DNA of 11,518 nucleotides from contig SLIO01000406.1 of assembly GCA_007135635.1 (NCBI GenBank), positions 1 to 11,518 of the forward strand, read 5' to 3'. The translations under genes were made by a program, and so were the position numbers. The notes beneath the pieces are model-generated. The model was not told the DNA's origin, did not search any database, and worked only from the letters and a program-made list of their open reading frames with translations. Shown one piece after another: positions 1 through 6,643 of the stretch (within the stretch, counting starts at the first letter, position 1; the number at the start of each line of letters is the position of its first letter). Source of the DNA: Methylomicrobium sp. Lineage in GTDB: Bacteria > Pseudomonadota > Gammaproteobacteria > Methylococcales > Methylomonadaceae.

Positions 1-519
1 ATGCTGATTACCTCGATCGCGATTTTGATCGAAAGCGGAATCAAGGCGCCGATTTTTTATCGGCAAGTTCGGGTCGGCGAAAATAATCGTAATTTCGAAG
101 TGATCAAATTTCGCAGTATGGTCGTCGATGCCGAAAAGAACGGCGCGCAATTTGCGCAAGAAAAAGATAACCGAATCACCAAGGTAGGCGCTTTCATAAG
201 GAAATGCCGTATCGACGAATTGCCGCAAATATTTAACGTTCTGACAGGCGATATGAGTTTCGTCGGACCTAGGCCCGAGCGACCCGAATTCGTCGAAGGA
301 TTTGTCGAGCGGATCGATTATTATGCCGAGCGGCATCGCGTTAAGCCGGGTATTACCGGATGGGCGCAGATATCCTATCAATACGGCGCTAGCGAAGATG
401 ATACGGTTAGGAAGCTCGAATACGATCTTTATTACGTAAAGAACTATAGTTTATTTCTGGATATCAGCATCATTCTGCATACGATTGAAATTGTCGTTTG
501 GGGGAAGGGGGCTAGGTAA
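1..519 (+). CDS. Undecaprenyl-phosphate sugar-1-phosphate transferase, C-terminal part (EpsB / PEP-CTERM-associated type), truncated by window edge
   Basis: This is the catalytic C-terminal domain of a bacterial polyprenyl-phosphate sugar phosphotransferase, a membrane enzyme that moves a sugar-1-phosphate from a UDP-sugar to undecaprenyl phosphate and so starts assembly of an exopolysaccharide repeat unit. Visible family motifs are YRQVRVG (20-26), KFRSM (36-40), RIDELPQ (70-76), VGPRPERPEF (88-97) and KPGITGWAQ (115-123). The tail, with YGASEDD, EYDLYYVKN and a closing GKGAR, is what I associate with the PEP-CTERM/exosortase-linked EpsB subfamily. Only about 172 residues are present. The family has a further N-terminal membrane region (several helices in WcaJ-like members), and the usual conserved segment before 'ESG.PIFYRQ' is missing, so the ATG at position 1 is probably internal and the gene begins outside the window. 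It ends in a tandem TAATAA immediately before galE, which suggests one operon. The substrate sugar cannot be read from the sequence. Confidence 0.93.
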   Translation: MLITSIAILIESGIKAPIFYRQVRVGENNRNFEVIKFRSMVVDAEKNGAQFAQEKDNRITKVGAFIRKCRIDELPQIFNVLTGDMSFVGPRPERPEFVEGFVERIDYYAERHRVKPGITGWAQISYQYGASEDDTVRKLEYDLYYVKNYSLFLDISIILHTIEIVVWGKGAR

Positions 520-570
520 TAAATGGTTAGCAGTGAGCAGAGAATGGTGAGGGATTTGGAGAAGGTTGGT

Positions 571-1620
571 TTGAATAAAAAATGTATTTTAGTGACCGGC
601 GGTGCCGGCTATATCGGTAGTCACACTTGTGTGGAGTTGCTTCAGGCCGGTTTTGAAGTCGTCGTGGTCGATAATTTATCGAACAGTAAATTCGAAGCCT
701 TGCGTCGGGTTGAAAAAATCACCGGAAAAAACATCACGTTTTATCAAGTCGATATCAGGGATCGAGGCGGTTTGGGTCGTGTATTCCATGAGCATGTCAT
801 TGATGCTGTGATTCATTTTGCCGGACTCAAGGCGGTGGGCGAATCGTGCAGTAAACCTTTAGATTATTATCACAATAATATCTACGGTACTTTGGTGTTG
901 ACCGAAGCGATGGCTGAGGCTGGTATCAAAAAGCTTGTATTCAGTTCCTCGGCTACGGTTTACGGCGATCCGCATAAGGTGCCGATCGAAGAAAGTTTTC
1001 CGTTGTCGGCTACTAATCCGTACGGACGCACCAAGCTCTTTATCGAGGAAATTCTGAGAGATTTTTCGGCAGCGGATCGGTTGCAGAATTCCGAACGGCC
1101 TTGGAATATCGCCTTATTGCGTTACTTTAACCCGATTGGAGCCCATCAAAGCGGCCTGATCGGCGAGGACCCTAACGGCATTCCGAATAATCTAATGCCT
1201 TATATTGCGCAAGTGGCAATTGGTAAATTGACGGAGTTGTCGGTATTCGGTAACGATTATCCAACACCGGACGGCACCGGGGTTAGGGATTATATTCATG
1301 TGGTCGATTTAGCGAAAGGTCACTTGAAAGCGCTTGAAGCTTTGTTTGCCTGCCCGCAGGATCAAGGCGCTTGCACGGCGTTTAATATTGGTACCGGCAA
1401 GGGTTACAGCGTTCTTGATATGGTCCAAGCTTTTGAGAGGGTTACCGGTCAAAAGGTCCCTTATATAATCGTTCCAAGACGTGCCGGCGATATCGCCGAA
1501 TGTTATGCGGATCCGGCTTTCGCGAAACAGCAACTTGGATGGCACAGCGAAAAAAATCTGCAAGACATGGTTGCCGATACTTGGCGCTGGCAAAGCAAGA
1601 ACCCGCAGGGTTATGTCTAA
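571..1620 (+). CDS. galE: UDP-glucose 4-epimerase
   Basis: GalE interconverts UDP-glucose and UDP-galactose in the cytoplasm using tightly bound NAD; it belongs to the extended short-chain dehydrogenase family. Counting from the TTG start, the Rossmann motif TGGAGYIG is at 9-16, the serine-rich SSSATVYG at 125-132 and the catalytic Y-x-x-x-K (YGRTK) at 151-155. Downstream come RYFNPIGAH and [14 protein letters not shown], both typical of GalE. Length is about 349 aa, close to E. coli GalE (338). Start choice: the longest frame opens with ATG at 523, directly after the upstream gene, but that adds 16 non-conserved residues. The TTG at 571 has a strong Shine-Dalgarno (GGAGAAGG, 558-565) at 5 nt and puts [11 protein letters not shown] right at the N terminus, as in the family. 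An ATG at 544 is also possible. The gene follows the sugar transferase closely and is probably co-transcribed, supplying UDP-sugars for polysaccharide synthesis. Confidence 0.95.
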   Translation: MNKKCILVTGGAGYIGSHTCVELLQAGFEVVVVDNLSNSKFEALRRVEKITGKNITFYQVDIRDRGGLGRVFHEHVIDAVIHFAGLKAVGESCSKPLDYYHNNIYGTLVLTEAMAEAGIKKLVFSSSATVYGDPHKVPIEESFPLSATNPYGRTKLFIEEILRDFSAADRLQNSERPWNIALLRYFNPIGAHQSGLIGEDPNGIPNNLMPYIAQVAIGKLTELSVFGNDYPTPDGTGVRDYIHVVDLAKGHLKALEALFACPQDQGACTAFNIGTGKGYSVLDMVQAFERVTGQKVPYIIVPRRAGDIAECYADPAFAKQQLGWHSEKNLQDMVADTWRWQSKNPQGYV

Positions 1621-1662
1621 TCGATTAATTCCACTCAGTATTTCGCGCTAGGGGGCACTGCC

Positions 1663-1743
1663 ATTAACCTAGAAAAAGCATGCCAGCATGAAGAATAAGT
1701 AGTGAATTCAATAGCTTTTTTTGCCTATAAAAATCCATTTTGC
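1663..1743. repeat. Small decayed copy of the terminal-inverted-repeat element found at 6644 and 11263
   Basis: The left side, TTAACCTAGAAAAAGCA (1664-1680), matches the left end of the two larger elements (AACCTAAAAAGAGCAGTTG) with few changes. It is followed by GCATGAAG, also present inside them. The right side, AGCTTTTTTTG followed by TATAAAAATC and then CATTTTGC, resembles the right end of the 11263 copy (AGCTTTTTTG, TAAAATC, AATGACTTGC). The interior is reduced to about 30 nt. Alternatively, AAAAAGC (1673-1679) and GCTTTTT (1714-1720) with a seven-T run could act as a weak terminator for galE, but the stem is AT-rich and the loop long. Assignment as a third family member is inference. 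Confidence 0.45.
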
Positions 1744-1771
1744 TAACTTAAAAGAGCCTTCAAAGTTTTTC

Positions 1772-1857
1772 TCGTTCCCACCGTTCCTGCGTGGGAACGA
1801 ATTACGATCTTGCCTCTGCAGCCAACGTATGGATTCCCACGGAGAACCGTGGGAATC
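1772..1857. repeat. Pair of REP-like palindromes sharing a TTCCCAC core
   Basis: Two hairpins lie 31 nt apart. The first pairs TCGTTCCCAC (1772-1781) with GTGGGAACGA (1791-1800), a perfect 10-bp stem with a 9-nt loop. The second pairs GATTCCCACGG (1832-1842) with CCGTGGGAATC (1847-1857), a perfect 11-bp stem with a 4-nt AGAA loop. Both carry TTCCCAC/GTGGGAA, so they look like two members of one palindrome family of the REP/BIME kind. They lie between the convergent ends of galE and cysC, where such repeats often sit and could terminate or stabilise transcripts. No T-run follows either stem, so a classical intrinsic terminator is not supported. No RAYT transposase gene is in the window. Confidence 0.7.
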
Positions 1858-1911
1858 AGAATATCAATTCGTTTCGCAATGCGATTTGGATTTGGCGTCA
1901 AATAGCTTCCC

Positions 1912-2329
1912 GAAGGCTATGTTCGCGTTAATAGTTGATGCTTTTCAACTTAAAGCCAACATGAAACCCCAGGTACCACTCTGAATAACTTTCCTTTTTT
2001 CAATATCGCGCCAATGGATGAAAGGAGGGTACGGTTGCTCGATTGAAAGGTGTCGGCGGCAGGGCAGATTTTTGCTCCTGCAAAATCTGCATTCACGCCA
2101 TCCATAGCGCTTGCAGATTTTTGCTCCTGCAAAATCTGCATTCACGCCATCCTTGGCAATCAGTCACCGCCGTCAAGCCTACTTGGATGTATTTACGGCG
2201 TTCTGTCAAGCGAGTAATCGTACCCTCTTCCGCGCTCGGTGTATTGGAAAGCAATCATTGACTCCTTCCTAAAGGGTTTATTTAGTAGGAAAGAGAACCG
2301 TTTCAACTGCTAACGCGAACATAGCCTTC
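1912..2329. repeat. Nested imperfect inverted-repeat element (about 418 bp), noncoding
   Basis: The outer arms are GAAGGCTATGTTCGCGTTA (1912-1930) and its exact reverse complement (2311-2329). The match continues inward through AGTTGA after two mismatches, giving 25 of 27 positions. A second nested pair is AGGGTACGGTTGCTCG (2026-2041) against CGAGTAATCGTACCCT (2211-2226), 14 of 16 paired. Between the two pairs the arms still look related when one is reverse-complemented (shared AAACCC, AGG, CTTTCC in order), which suggests one old long palindrome. A further hairpin pairs CGCCGT (2168-2173) with ACGGCG (2195-2200), and a tandem repeat occupies the centre. Short open frames here (for example 1721-1984 and 2043-2261) lack homology and ribosome sites and are probably chance. 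It could be a MITE-like nonautonomous element; no transposase or clear target duplication is visible. Confidence 0.6.
2064..2152. repeat. Two identical 40-bp direct repeats, each a hairpin (period 49)
   Basis: The unit at 2064-2103 recurs without change at 2113-2152, separated by 9 nt (ATAGCGCTT). Each unit contains GCAGATTTT and AAAATCTGC as a 9-bp inverted repeat; allowing one bulged T adds GC/GC, giving an 11-bp stem with a TCCT loop. A shared tail ATTCACGCCATCC follows. Identity of the two units against the diverged surrounding arms suggests a recent duplication. With only two copies and no leader or cas genes this is not a CRISPR array. Confidence 0.85.
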
Positions 2330-2359
2330 CCGAAAGCCAGGAGCTTTGTAGCCAAATCC

Positions 2360-2971
2360 TCAGCTGGGGCGCAAGACGCTGCGTTGCAACAACAGATTTA
2401 TCACGGCTTGAACGCTTTCGTCCAACGAAAGTGCATGTGTATTGACTATCAGCTCGGGTTTTTTGGGTTCTTCGTAAGGTGAGTCGATACCGGTAAAAAA
2501 AGGAATTTTGCCGGCACGCGCTTTTTTATATAAACCTTTCACGTCTCTTTGCTCACAGGTTTCCAAGGGGCATTGACAGTAGATTTCGATGAAATCGCCA
2601 TGTGGGACCAATTTGCGTGCCGAGCTTCGATCCGCGCGGAATGGCGATATAAATGCCGTCAATGTTATAACGCCGGCTTCTATCATTAATTTAGCCATTT
2701 CGCCGATTCTTCTGATGTTTTCGACACGATCCTCATCGCTGAAGCCCAAGTCGCTACAAAGGCCATGTCTCACATTATCACCGTCCAAAACGAAGGTCGA
2801 ACAACCGTAACGATGCAAATAATCTTCGACGGCATGGGCCAATGTCGATTTTCCCGAACCGGACAAGCCGGTAAACCAGAGGATCACGCTTTTATGTTTA
2901 TGTAGTTTTTCCCGGTCGCTACGGGTGATGCTGGCGCTATGCCAAACGGTATCGGTGCTTTTTTGAGTCAT
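2360..2971 (-). CDS. cysC: Adenylylsulfate (APS) kinase
   Basis: CysC phosphorylates adenosine 5'-phosphosulfate at the 3' position with ATP to make PAPS, the activated sulfate used for assimilatory reduction or for sulfotransferases. The 203-aa protein has the P-loop GLSGSGKS (35-42), DGDNVRHGL (63-71), FISPFRADR (108-115) with the serine at 109 equivalent to the one that is phosphorylated in E. coli CysC, and the family signatures [10 protein letters not shown] (145-154) and FTGIDSPYE (159-167). Length matches stand-alone CysC (about 200 aa), so no sulfurylase fusion. The ATG at 2971 lies 20 nt after the stop of the DHH gene, with no obvious Shine-Dalgarno, consistent with a downstream operon gene. 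No cysD, cysN or cysH is nearby. Its position next to polysaccharide genes could mean PAPS for sulfated polymer or simply sulfur assimilation; the sequence does not decide. Confidence 0.96.
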   Translation of the reverse strand: MTQKSTDTVWHSASITRSDREKLHKHKSVILWFTGLSGSGKSTLAHAVEDYLHRYGCSTFVLDGDNVRHGLCSDLGFSDEDRVENIRRIGEMAKLMIEAGVITLTAFISPFRADRSSARKLVPHGDFIEIYCQCPLETCEQRDVKGLYKKARAGKIPFFTGIDSPYEEPKKPELIVNTHALSLDESVQAVINLLLQRSVLRPS

Positions 2972-2991
2972 AGTGATTGGATGAGAAAAGG

Positions 2992-3957
2992 TTAACGGAA
3001 AGATAAATAGTGTGCTTCAAAGCGTTCTATAAATTGCGGGAGAGTTTCTATCGGCAGATGATTGATGCCGGCCGCGGCTTTGCGTCCGCCTCCGGTAGGA
3101 AACATCGCGCATAGTTCGTCGGCACCGGTTTTATTGGTATGCGGAGCCCTGACGCTGACCAAATACCCGCCCGAGCGGTTATGGCTCAGTATCGCATGCG
3201 CCCGGTCGGGATAAGAATTGGCTAACTCGTTGGCGAAAACGCCGCTGATGCGTCTGGCCCAAGCTTCGTCCGGCAGGATGAAAACCGCAACTGAGGTTGT
3301 GCTATATACCGACGCGATGTTTTTGGCATATGCCATGTCATTGTCATAGCCATCCACCAAGCGTTGATAGATTTCAGCTTTATCGTTGATAAAATCAAAA
3401 GGTGACGGGTAGCCGGCCATTTCTGAATACAGTTCGTCGGGCGGAAAATGCAGGTCCTCAATGCAACTGCCGTAACCGTTGTAATTGATGCAAATACCGA
3501 GTTGTTTGAGCTGTTCGGTTTGGGCTTTGGATAGGGAAAGTTCGTTGGCGAGTTGAATCGCCGGACGGTCGAGATTGTCGCCGAAGGCAGCAGTGATGGC
3601 CCATTCCCGGTAGCGGCCCTGTAAAAAACGATCGACAAGCAGGCTGGTGCAGACATCGGTATCAGTATCGATCAGGGCGGTTAACGCGGGGTGATCGGGT
3701 ATATCGCCGGGCCGGTGATGGTCGACATAAAATATTTCGGCGCCTTGATCTAGAATCCTATTGAGAGCAGGTAGGTTCTTTTCCAATGAAATGTCCAGGA
3801 CCACGACTTTATCACCGGCTTGAACATTGACTTTCTCTAGCAAATTAATGTCGCGCTTAATGCCGGTTACCAGTTGGGCGTCCAAGGGCTCGGCGAGCCG
3901 AAGCTGAATTAAGGCACAAATGCCATCGGCATCGCCATTAAAAACATCAAACCGCAT
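2992..3957 (-). CDS. DHH-family phosphoesterase, substrate unknown
   Basis: This 321-aa protein has the layout of a DHH/DHHA1 phosphoesterase, metal-dependent (usually Mn) enzymes that include RecJ, NrnA nano-RNases/pAp phosphatases, c-di-AMP phosphodiesterases and polyphosphatases. Visible metal-ligand motifs are NGDADG (7-12), VVVLDIS (51-57, D55), the name motif VDHH (78-81) and AFGDNLD (124-130). The C-terminal domain has [10 protein letters not shown] (289-298); in most DHHA1 domains the fourth position is His (GGGH), here Arg, so substrate binding may differ. No signal peptide or membrane helix is seen, so it is likely cytoplasmic. The ATG at 3957 has an AAGGA site 6 nt upstream (complement of 3964-3968) and a good promoter behind it. 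It is the first gene of an operon with cysC, 20 nt apart, which suggests a role connected with PAPS/PAP. That link is inference; family membership is firm, the exact reaction is not. Confidence 0.85.
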   Translation of the reverse strand: MRFDVFNGDADGICALIQLRLAEPLDAQLVTGIKRDINLLEKVNVQAGDKVVVLDISLEKNLPALNRILDQGAEIFYVDHHRPGDIPDHPALTALIDTDTDVCTSLLVDRFLQGRYREWAITAAFGDNLDRPAIQLANELSLSKAQTEQLKQLGICINYNGYGSCIEDLHFPPDELYSEMAGYPSPFDFINDKAEIYQRLVDGYDNDMAYAKNIASVYSTTSVAVFILPDEAWARRISGVFANELANSYPDRAHAILSHNRSGGYLVSVRAPHTNKTGADELCAMFPTGGGRKAAAGINHLPIETLPQFIERFEAHYLSFR

Positions 3958-3993
3958 GCGTTTTCCTTAAAGAGTTTAGACAATGAAAGGCAA

Positions 3994-4022
3994 AGTATAG
4001 GCAAAAGAAGGTGTGATACCAA
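3994..4022 (-). promoter_or_regulatory. Predicted sigma-70 promoter for the DHH gene-cysC operon
   Basis: Read on the minus strand there is TTGGTA (complement of 4017-4022; 4 of 6 to TTGACA), a 17-bp spacer, and TATACT (complement of 3994-3999; 5 of 6 to TATAAT). Transcription would start near 3987, giving a leader of about 30 nt that includes the AAGGA ribosome site of the DHH gene. Confidence 0.5.
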
Positions 4023-4053
4023 CTTCCTAAAAGAAAAGGTTAGACAAACCCGC

Positions 4054-4059
4054 TATAAT
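4054..4059 (+). promoter_or_regulatory. Consensus -10 box upstream of the GMP/PMI gene
   Basis: A perfect TATAAT lies 45 bp before the ATG at 4105. A start site near 4066 would fall just downstream of the alternative TTG codon at 4063, supporting the later ATG as the real start. No hexamer resembling TTGACA occurs 16-18 bp upstream (that stretch is A-rich), so the promoter may be weak or need an activator. An 8-bp direct repeat TTAGACAA (3976-3983 and 4040-4047) is in the same divergent region; the second copy sits between the usual -35 and -10 positions. Confidence 0.4.
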
Positions 4060-4104
4060 TCTTTGCGTTGTCTGTCAAAAATTTATCATTCAAAGGATTT
4101 TTCT

Positions 4105-5502
4105 ATGATTCCTGTTATTTTATCCGGCGGTTCGGGCACCCGATTGTGGCCTTTGTCTCGCGGTCATTATCCTAAGCAATTTCTGCCGCTGGTTTCCGAG
4201 CGAACGATGATTCAGGAAACCGTGTTAAGGCTCAATGGACTCAAACATATTAAACCGCCAATCGCAGTTTGCAATGAAGACCACCGATTTATGCTGGCCG
4301 AACAAATGTGGGAAATCGGCGTCAAACCGGCCTCTATTATTTTAGAGCCGGTAGGCAAAAACACCGCGCCCGCGGTCGCGATGGCGGCTTTGTCGGTCGC
4401 ACCCGAAGACGTGCTTTTGATCTTGCCAGCCGATCATGTCATTGCCGATTGCGCCGCGTTTCATCATGCCGTTATCGCCGCCGATATATTGGCCCAGCAA
4501 GGGCAATTGGTGACTTTCGGTATCGTGCCGACACAGCCTGAAACCGGTTACGGTTATATTCAACGTTCGCAGTCGCAACAGGGCGATGCATTCAAGGTCG
4601 CGGCGTTTGTCGAAAAACCGGATGCGGAAACCGCCCAGGGTTATATCAAAAGCGGCGATTATTTTTGGAACAGCGGCATGTTCGCTTTCAAAGCCGGCGT
4701 TTATCTCGACGAATTGGCTAAATTCAATCCTGAGATGTTGCGAGTTTGCCAAGAAGCGCTGCAAACGGCGCAGCAGGATATGGACTTTACTCGTATCGGT
4801 AAGGAGATTTTTTCGACCTGTCCTGCCGATTCGATCGACTACGCTGTGATGGAAAAAACCGCGAATGCCGTCGTTATACCGCTCGATGCCGGGTGGAACG
4901 ATGTCGGATCATGGACCGCGCTTTGGGACGTAACGCCGAAAGATGATGCGGGTAATGCGGTATTTGGCGATGTTTTGGCGGTCGATACCGAAAATTCCTA
5001 TTTATATTCAAAGAATAAACTGGTCGCCGCCATCGGCGTTCAGGATTTGATCATTGTCGAAACCGACGACGCCTTATTGGTCGCAGCCAAGGACAAAGTG
5101 CAAGAAGTCAAAGCGATTGTCGATTTTTTGAAAAGCCAAAAACGCAGCGAAGCCGATTTACATCGTAAGGTCTATCGTCCATGGGGGCATTACGATTCGG
5201 TCGATAATGGAGAGCGCCATCAGACCAAACGGATTTTTGTGAAACCCGGCGCCAAGTTATCCTTGCAAAAACATCATCACCGGGCCGAACATTGGATCAT
5301 TGTCAAAGGCACTGCATTGGTCACCAAAGGCGATCAACAGATTCTGCTAGCCGAAAACGAGTCGATTTATATTCCGCTGGGTACCGTGCATTGCTTGGAA
5401 AATCCAGGCGTGATTCCTCTGGAAATGGTCGAGGTACAATCGGGTAGTTATTTAGGCGAGGACGATATTGTGCGTTATCAAGATCAATATGGTAGGGTTT
5501 GA
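4105..5502 (+). CDS. Mannose-1-phosphate guanylyltransferase / mannose-6-phosphate isomerase (bifunctional, AlgA/ManC/CpsB type)
   Basis: The enzyme makes GDP-mannose from mannose-1-phosphate and GTP and, through its C-terminal cupin domain, isomerises fructose-6-phosphate to mannose-6-phosphate. GDP-mannose feeds exopolysaccharides, LPS and GDP-fucose or GDP-rhamnose routes. In the 465-aa protein the nucleotidyltransferase signature SGGSGTRLWPLSR is at 7-19, LPADH at 107-111, FVEKP at 168-172, NSGMF at 189-193 and DAGWNDVGSW at 261-270. The type II PMI domain follows with QKHHHRAEHW (388-397), LENPG (431-435) and EVQSGSYLGEDDIVR (443-457). Start: the frame can extend to a TTG at 4063, but ATG 4105 has AAAGGA (4092-4097) at 7 nt and gives the canonical N terminus MIPVILSGGSGTR. 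The frame is intact and of usual family length (about 470-480). The gene is divergent from the DHH-cysC operon and 99 nt upstream of galU. The name algA, manC or cpsB cannot be chosen without knowing the polymer. Confidence 0.95.
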   Translation: MIPVILSGGSGTRLWPLSRGHYPKQFLPLVSERTMIQETVLRLNGLKHIKPPIAVCNEDHRFMLAEQMWEIGVKPASIILEPVGKNTAPAVAMAALSVAPEDVLLILPADHVIADCAAFHHAVIAADILAQQGQLVTFGIVPTQPETGYGYIQRSQSQQGDAFKVAAFVEKPDAETAQGYIKSGDYFWNSGMFAFKAGVYLDELAKFNPEMLRVCQEALQTAQQDMDFTRIGKEIFSTCPADSIDYAVMEKTANAVVIPLDAGWNDVGSWTALWDVTPKDDAGNAVFGDVLAVDTENSYLYSKNKLVAAIGVQDLIIVETDDALLVAAKDKVQEVKAIVDFLKSQKRSEADLHRKVYRPWGHYDSVDNGERHQTKRIFVKPGAKLSLQKHHHRAEHWIIVKGTALVTKGDQQILLAENESIYIPLGTVHCLENPGVIPLEMVEVQSGSYLGEDDIVRYQDQYGRV

Positions 5503-5601
5503 TTCAGTGGAGGCGAACAACCTCGCCGGTTGTAGATACGATAGTGTTTATAACCCGACCATTTAAAAATTTCATATCATATTCATAAACAGGAGATATC
5601 G

Positions 5602-6483
5602 ATGAAACAAATTATCACGAAAGCCGTATTTCCGGTCGCGGGTTTAGGTACTCGGTTTTTGCCGGCCACCAAAGCCAGTCCGAAAGAAATGTTGCCGGTC
5701 GTCGATAAGCCATTGATTCAATATGCGGTCGATGAAGCGGTTGCCGCAGGAATCGATACGATGATTTTTGTGATTGGCCGGAACAAAACATCGATTGTCG
5801 ATCATTTCGATAAAGCCTACGAGCTTGAAACCGAACTGGAAGCGAAAGGCAAGATTCAGACTTTGCGAATGATTCAAAACATAGTGCCGCCGCATGTGTC
5901 TTGCGTTTATATTCGGCAATCGGAAGCGCTGGGCCTTGGGCATGCCGTTTACTGCGCACGGCCTATCGTCGGCGACGAGCCGTTTGCGGTCATTTTAGCC
6001 GATGATTTGATCGAAGACAAAGACCGTGGTTGTATGCGGCAAATGGTTAGCGTATACAATCAGGAGCGCTGTAGCGTATTAGGTGTCGAACGGGTCGATC
6101 CATCGGAGACCGGTAGTTACGGTATCGTTAAGACCGAACCGGTTTCTGAGAAACTAAGCGATGTGAAGTTGATTGTCGAAAAACCCAAACCGGAGCAAGC
6201 GCCGTCGAATTTGGCCGTGGTCGGCCGTTATATTTTGACGCCGGCTATTTTCGATAAAATTAAAAGAACCAAAAAGGGTGCGGGTGGAGAAATTCAACTC
6301 ACCGATGCGATCGCTGCACTGATGGACGACGAGCAGGTTTTGGCTTATGAGTTTGAAGGGCAGCGCTACGATTGCGGTTCCAAGCTTGGCTTTTTAATCG
6401 CGACTGTCGAGCATGGTTTGTTGCATGAAGAGTTGAAAGGTGACTTTGCCGATTATCTGAAAAATCTTGCGGCCCGGATTTAA
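5602..6483 (+). CDS. galU: UTP-glucose-1-phosphate uridylyltransferase
   Basis: GalU makes UDP-glucose from UTP and glucose-1-phosphate, the donor for glucosylation and precursor for UDP-galactose (with GalE) and UDP-glucuronate. The 293-aa length is typical. Motifs: [20 protein letters not shown] (12-31), the nucleotide-binding and catalytic loop; LADD (132-135); VEKP (192-195) with its conserved Lys; GEIQLTDAI (229-237); and RYDCGSK (255-261). The ATG at 5602 has AGGAG (5591-5595) at 6 nt. The 99-nt gap after the GMP/PMI gene holds only a weak hairpin (GGCGA/TCGCC near 5511-5526) without a T-run, so read-through from the upstream gene is likely, though a separate promoter in the AT-rich part of the gap cannot be excluded. 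Together with galE it completes UDP-glucose/UDP-galactose supply in the same neighbourhood. Confidence 0.96.
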   Translation: MKQIITKAVFPVAGLGTRFLPATKASPKEMLPVVDKPLIQYAVDEAVAAGIDTMIFVIGRNKTSIVDHFDKAYELETELEAKGKIQTLRMIQNIVPPHVSCVYIRQSEALGLGHAVYCARPIVGDEPFAVILADDLIEDKDRGCMRQMVSVYNQERCSVLGVERVDPSETGSYGIVKTEPVSEKLSDVKLIVEKPKPEQAPSNLAVVGRYILTPAIFDKIKRTKKGAGGEIQLTDAIAALMDDEQVLAYEFEGQRYDCGSKLGFLIATVEHGLLHEELKGDFADYLKNLAARI

Positions 6484-6643
6484 GGCGTGCGTCAAAATTC
6501 GGTATGAGCTCAATGGAGGCTGGTCGATGGTATCGGTTTTGCACCAAACTATTTCCCCAAACAATCAGCCTTATAGCGGGTTTGCTTGCTCGCTTGACCC
6601 TACCCAACACTCAAATTATCTGAGTGATCAATCATATCCAATG
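6484..6643. other. Intergenic sequence after galU without recognisable gene
   Basis: The only long open frame here (6467-6706) overlaps the end of galU and runs into the repeat element; it has no ribosome site or recognisable motif. I see a 5-bp inverted repeat ACTCA/TGAGT near 6609-6625 but no intrinsic terminator with a T-run. Nothing else is supported. Confidence 0.5.

Noticed and set aside
1721..1984. 87-aa frame after galE starting at TTG
   Set aside because: It runs through the REP-like hairpins and into the inverted-repeat arm; no motif or Shine-Dalgarno; composition does not look coding.
1945..2145. Minus-strand frames of 63-66 aa with repeated VNADFAGAKIC-type peptides
   Set aside because: The peptide repetition is only the translation of the tandem 40-bp DNA repeat, seen in two frames; typical spurious annotation.
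2064..2152. Possible minimal CRISPR array
   Set aside because: Only two units, a 9-nt spacer, hairpin units of 40 bp and no cas genes.
4063..4104. N-terminal extension of the GMP/PMI gene from TTG
   Set aside because: It would place the start codon at or before the predicted transcription start; ATG 4105 has a good ribosome site and the canonical N terminus.
5503..5601. Intrinsic terminator between the GMP/PMI gene and galU
   Set aside because: The only stem (GGCGA/TCGCC) is 5 bp and has no T-run.
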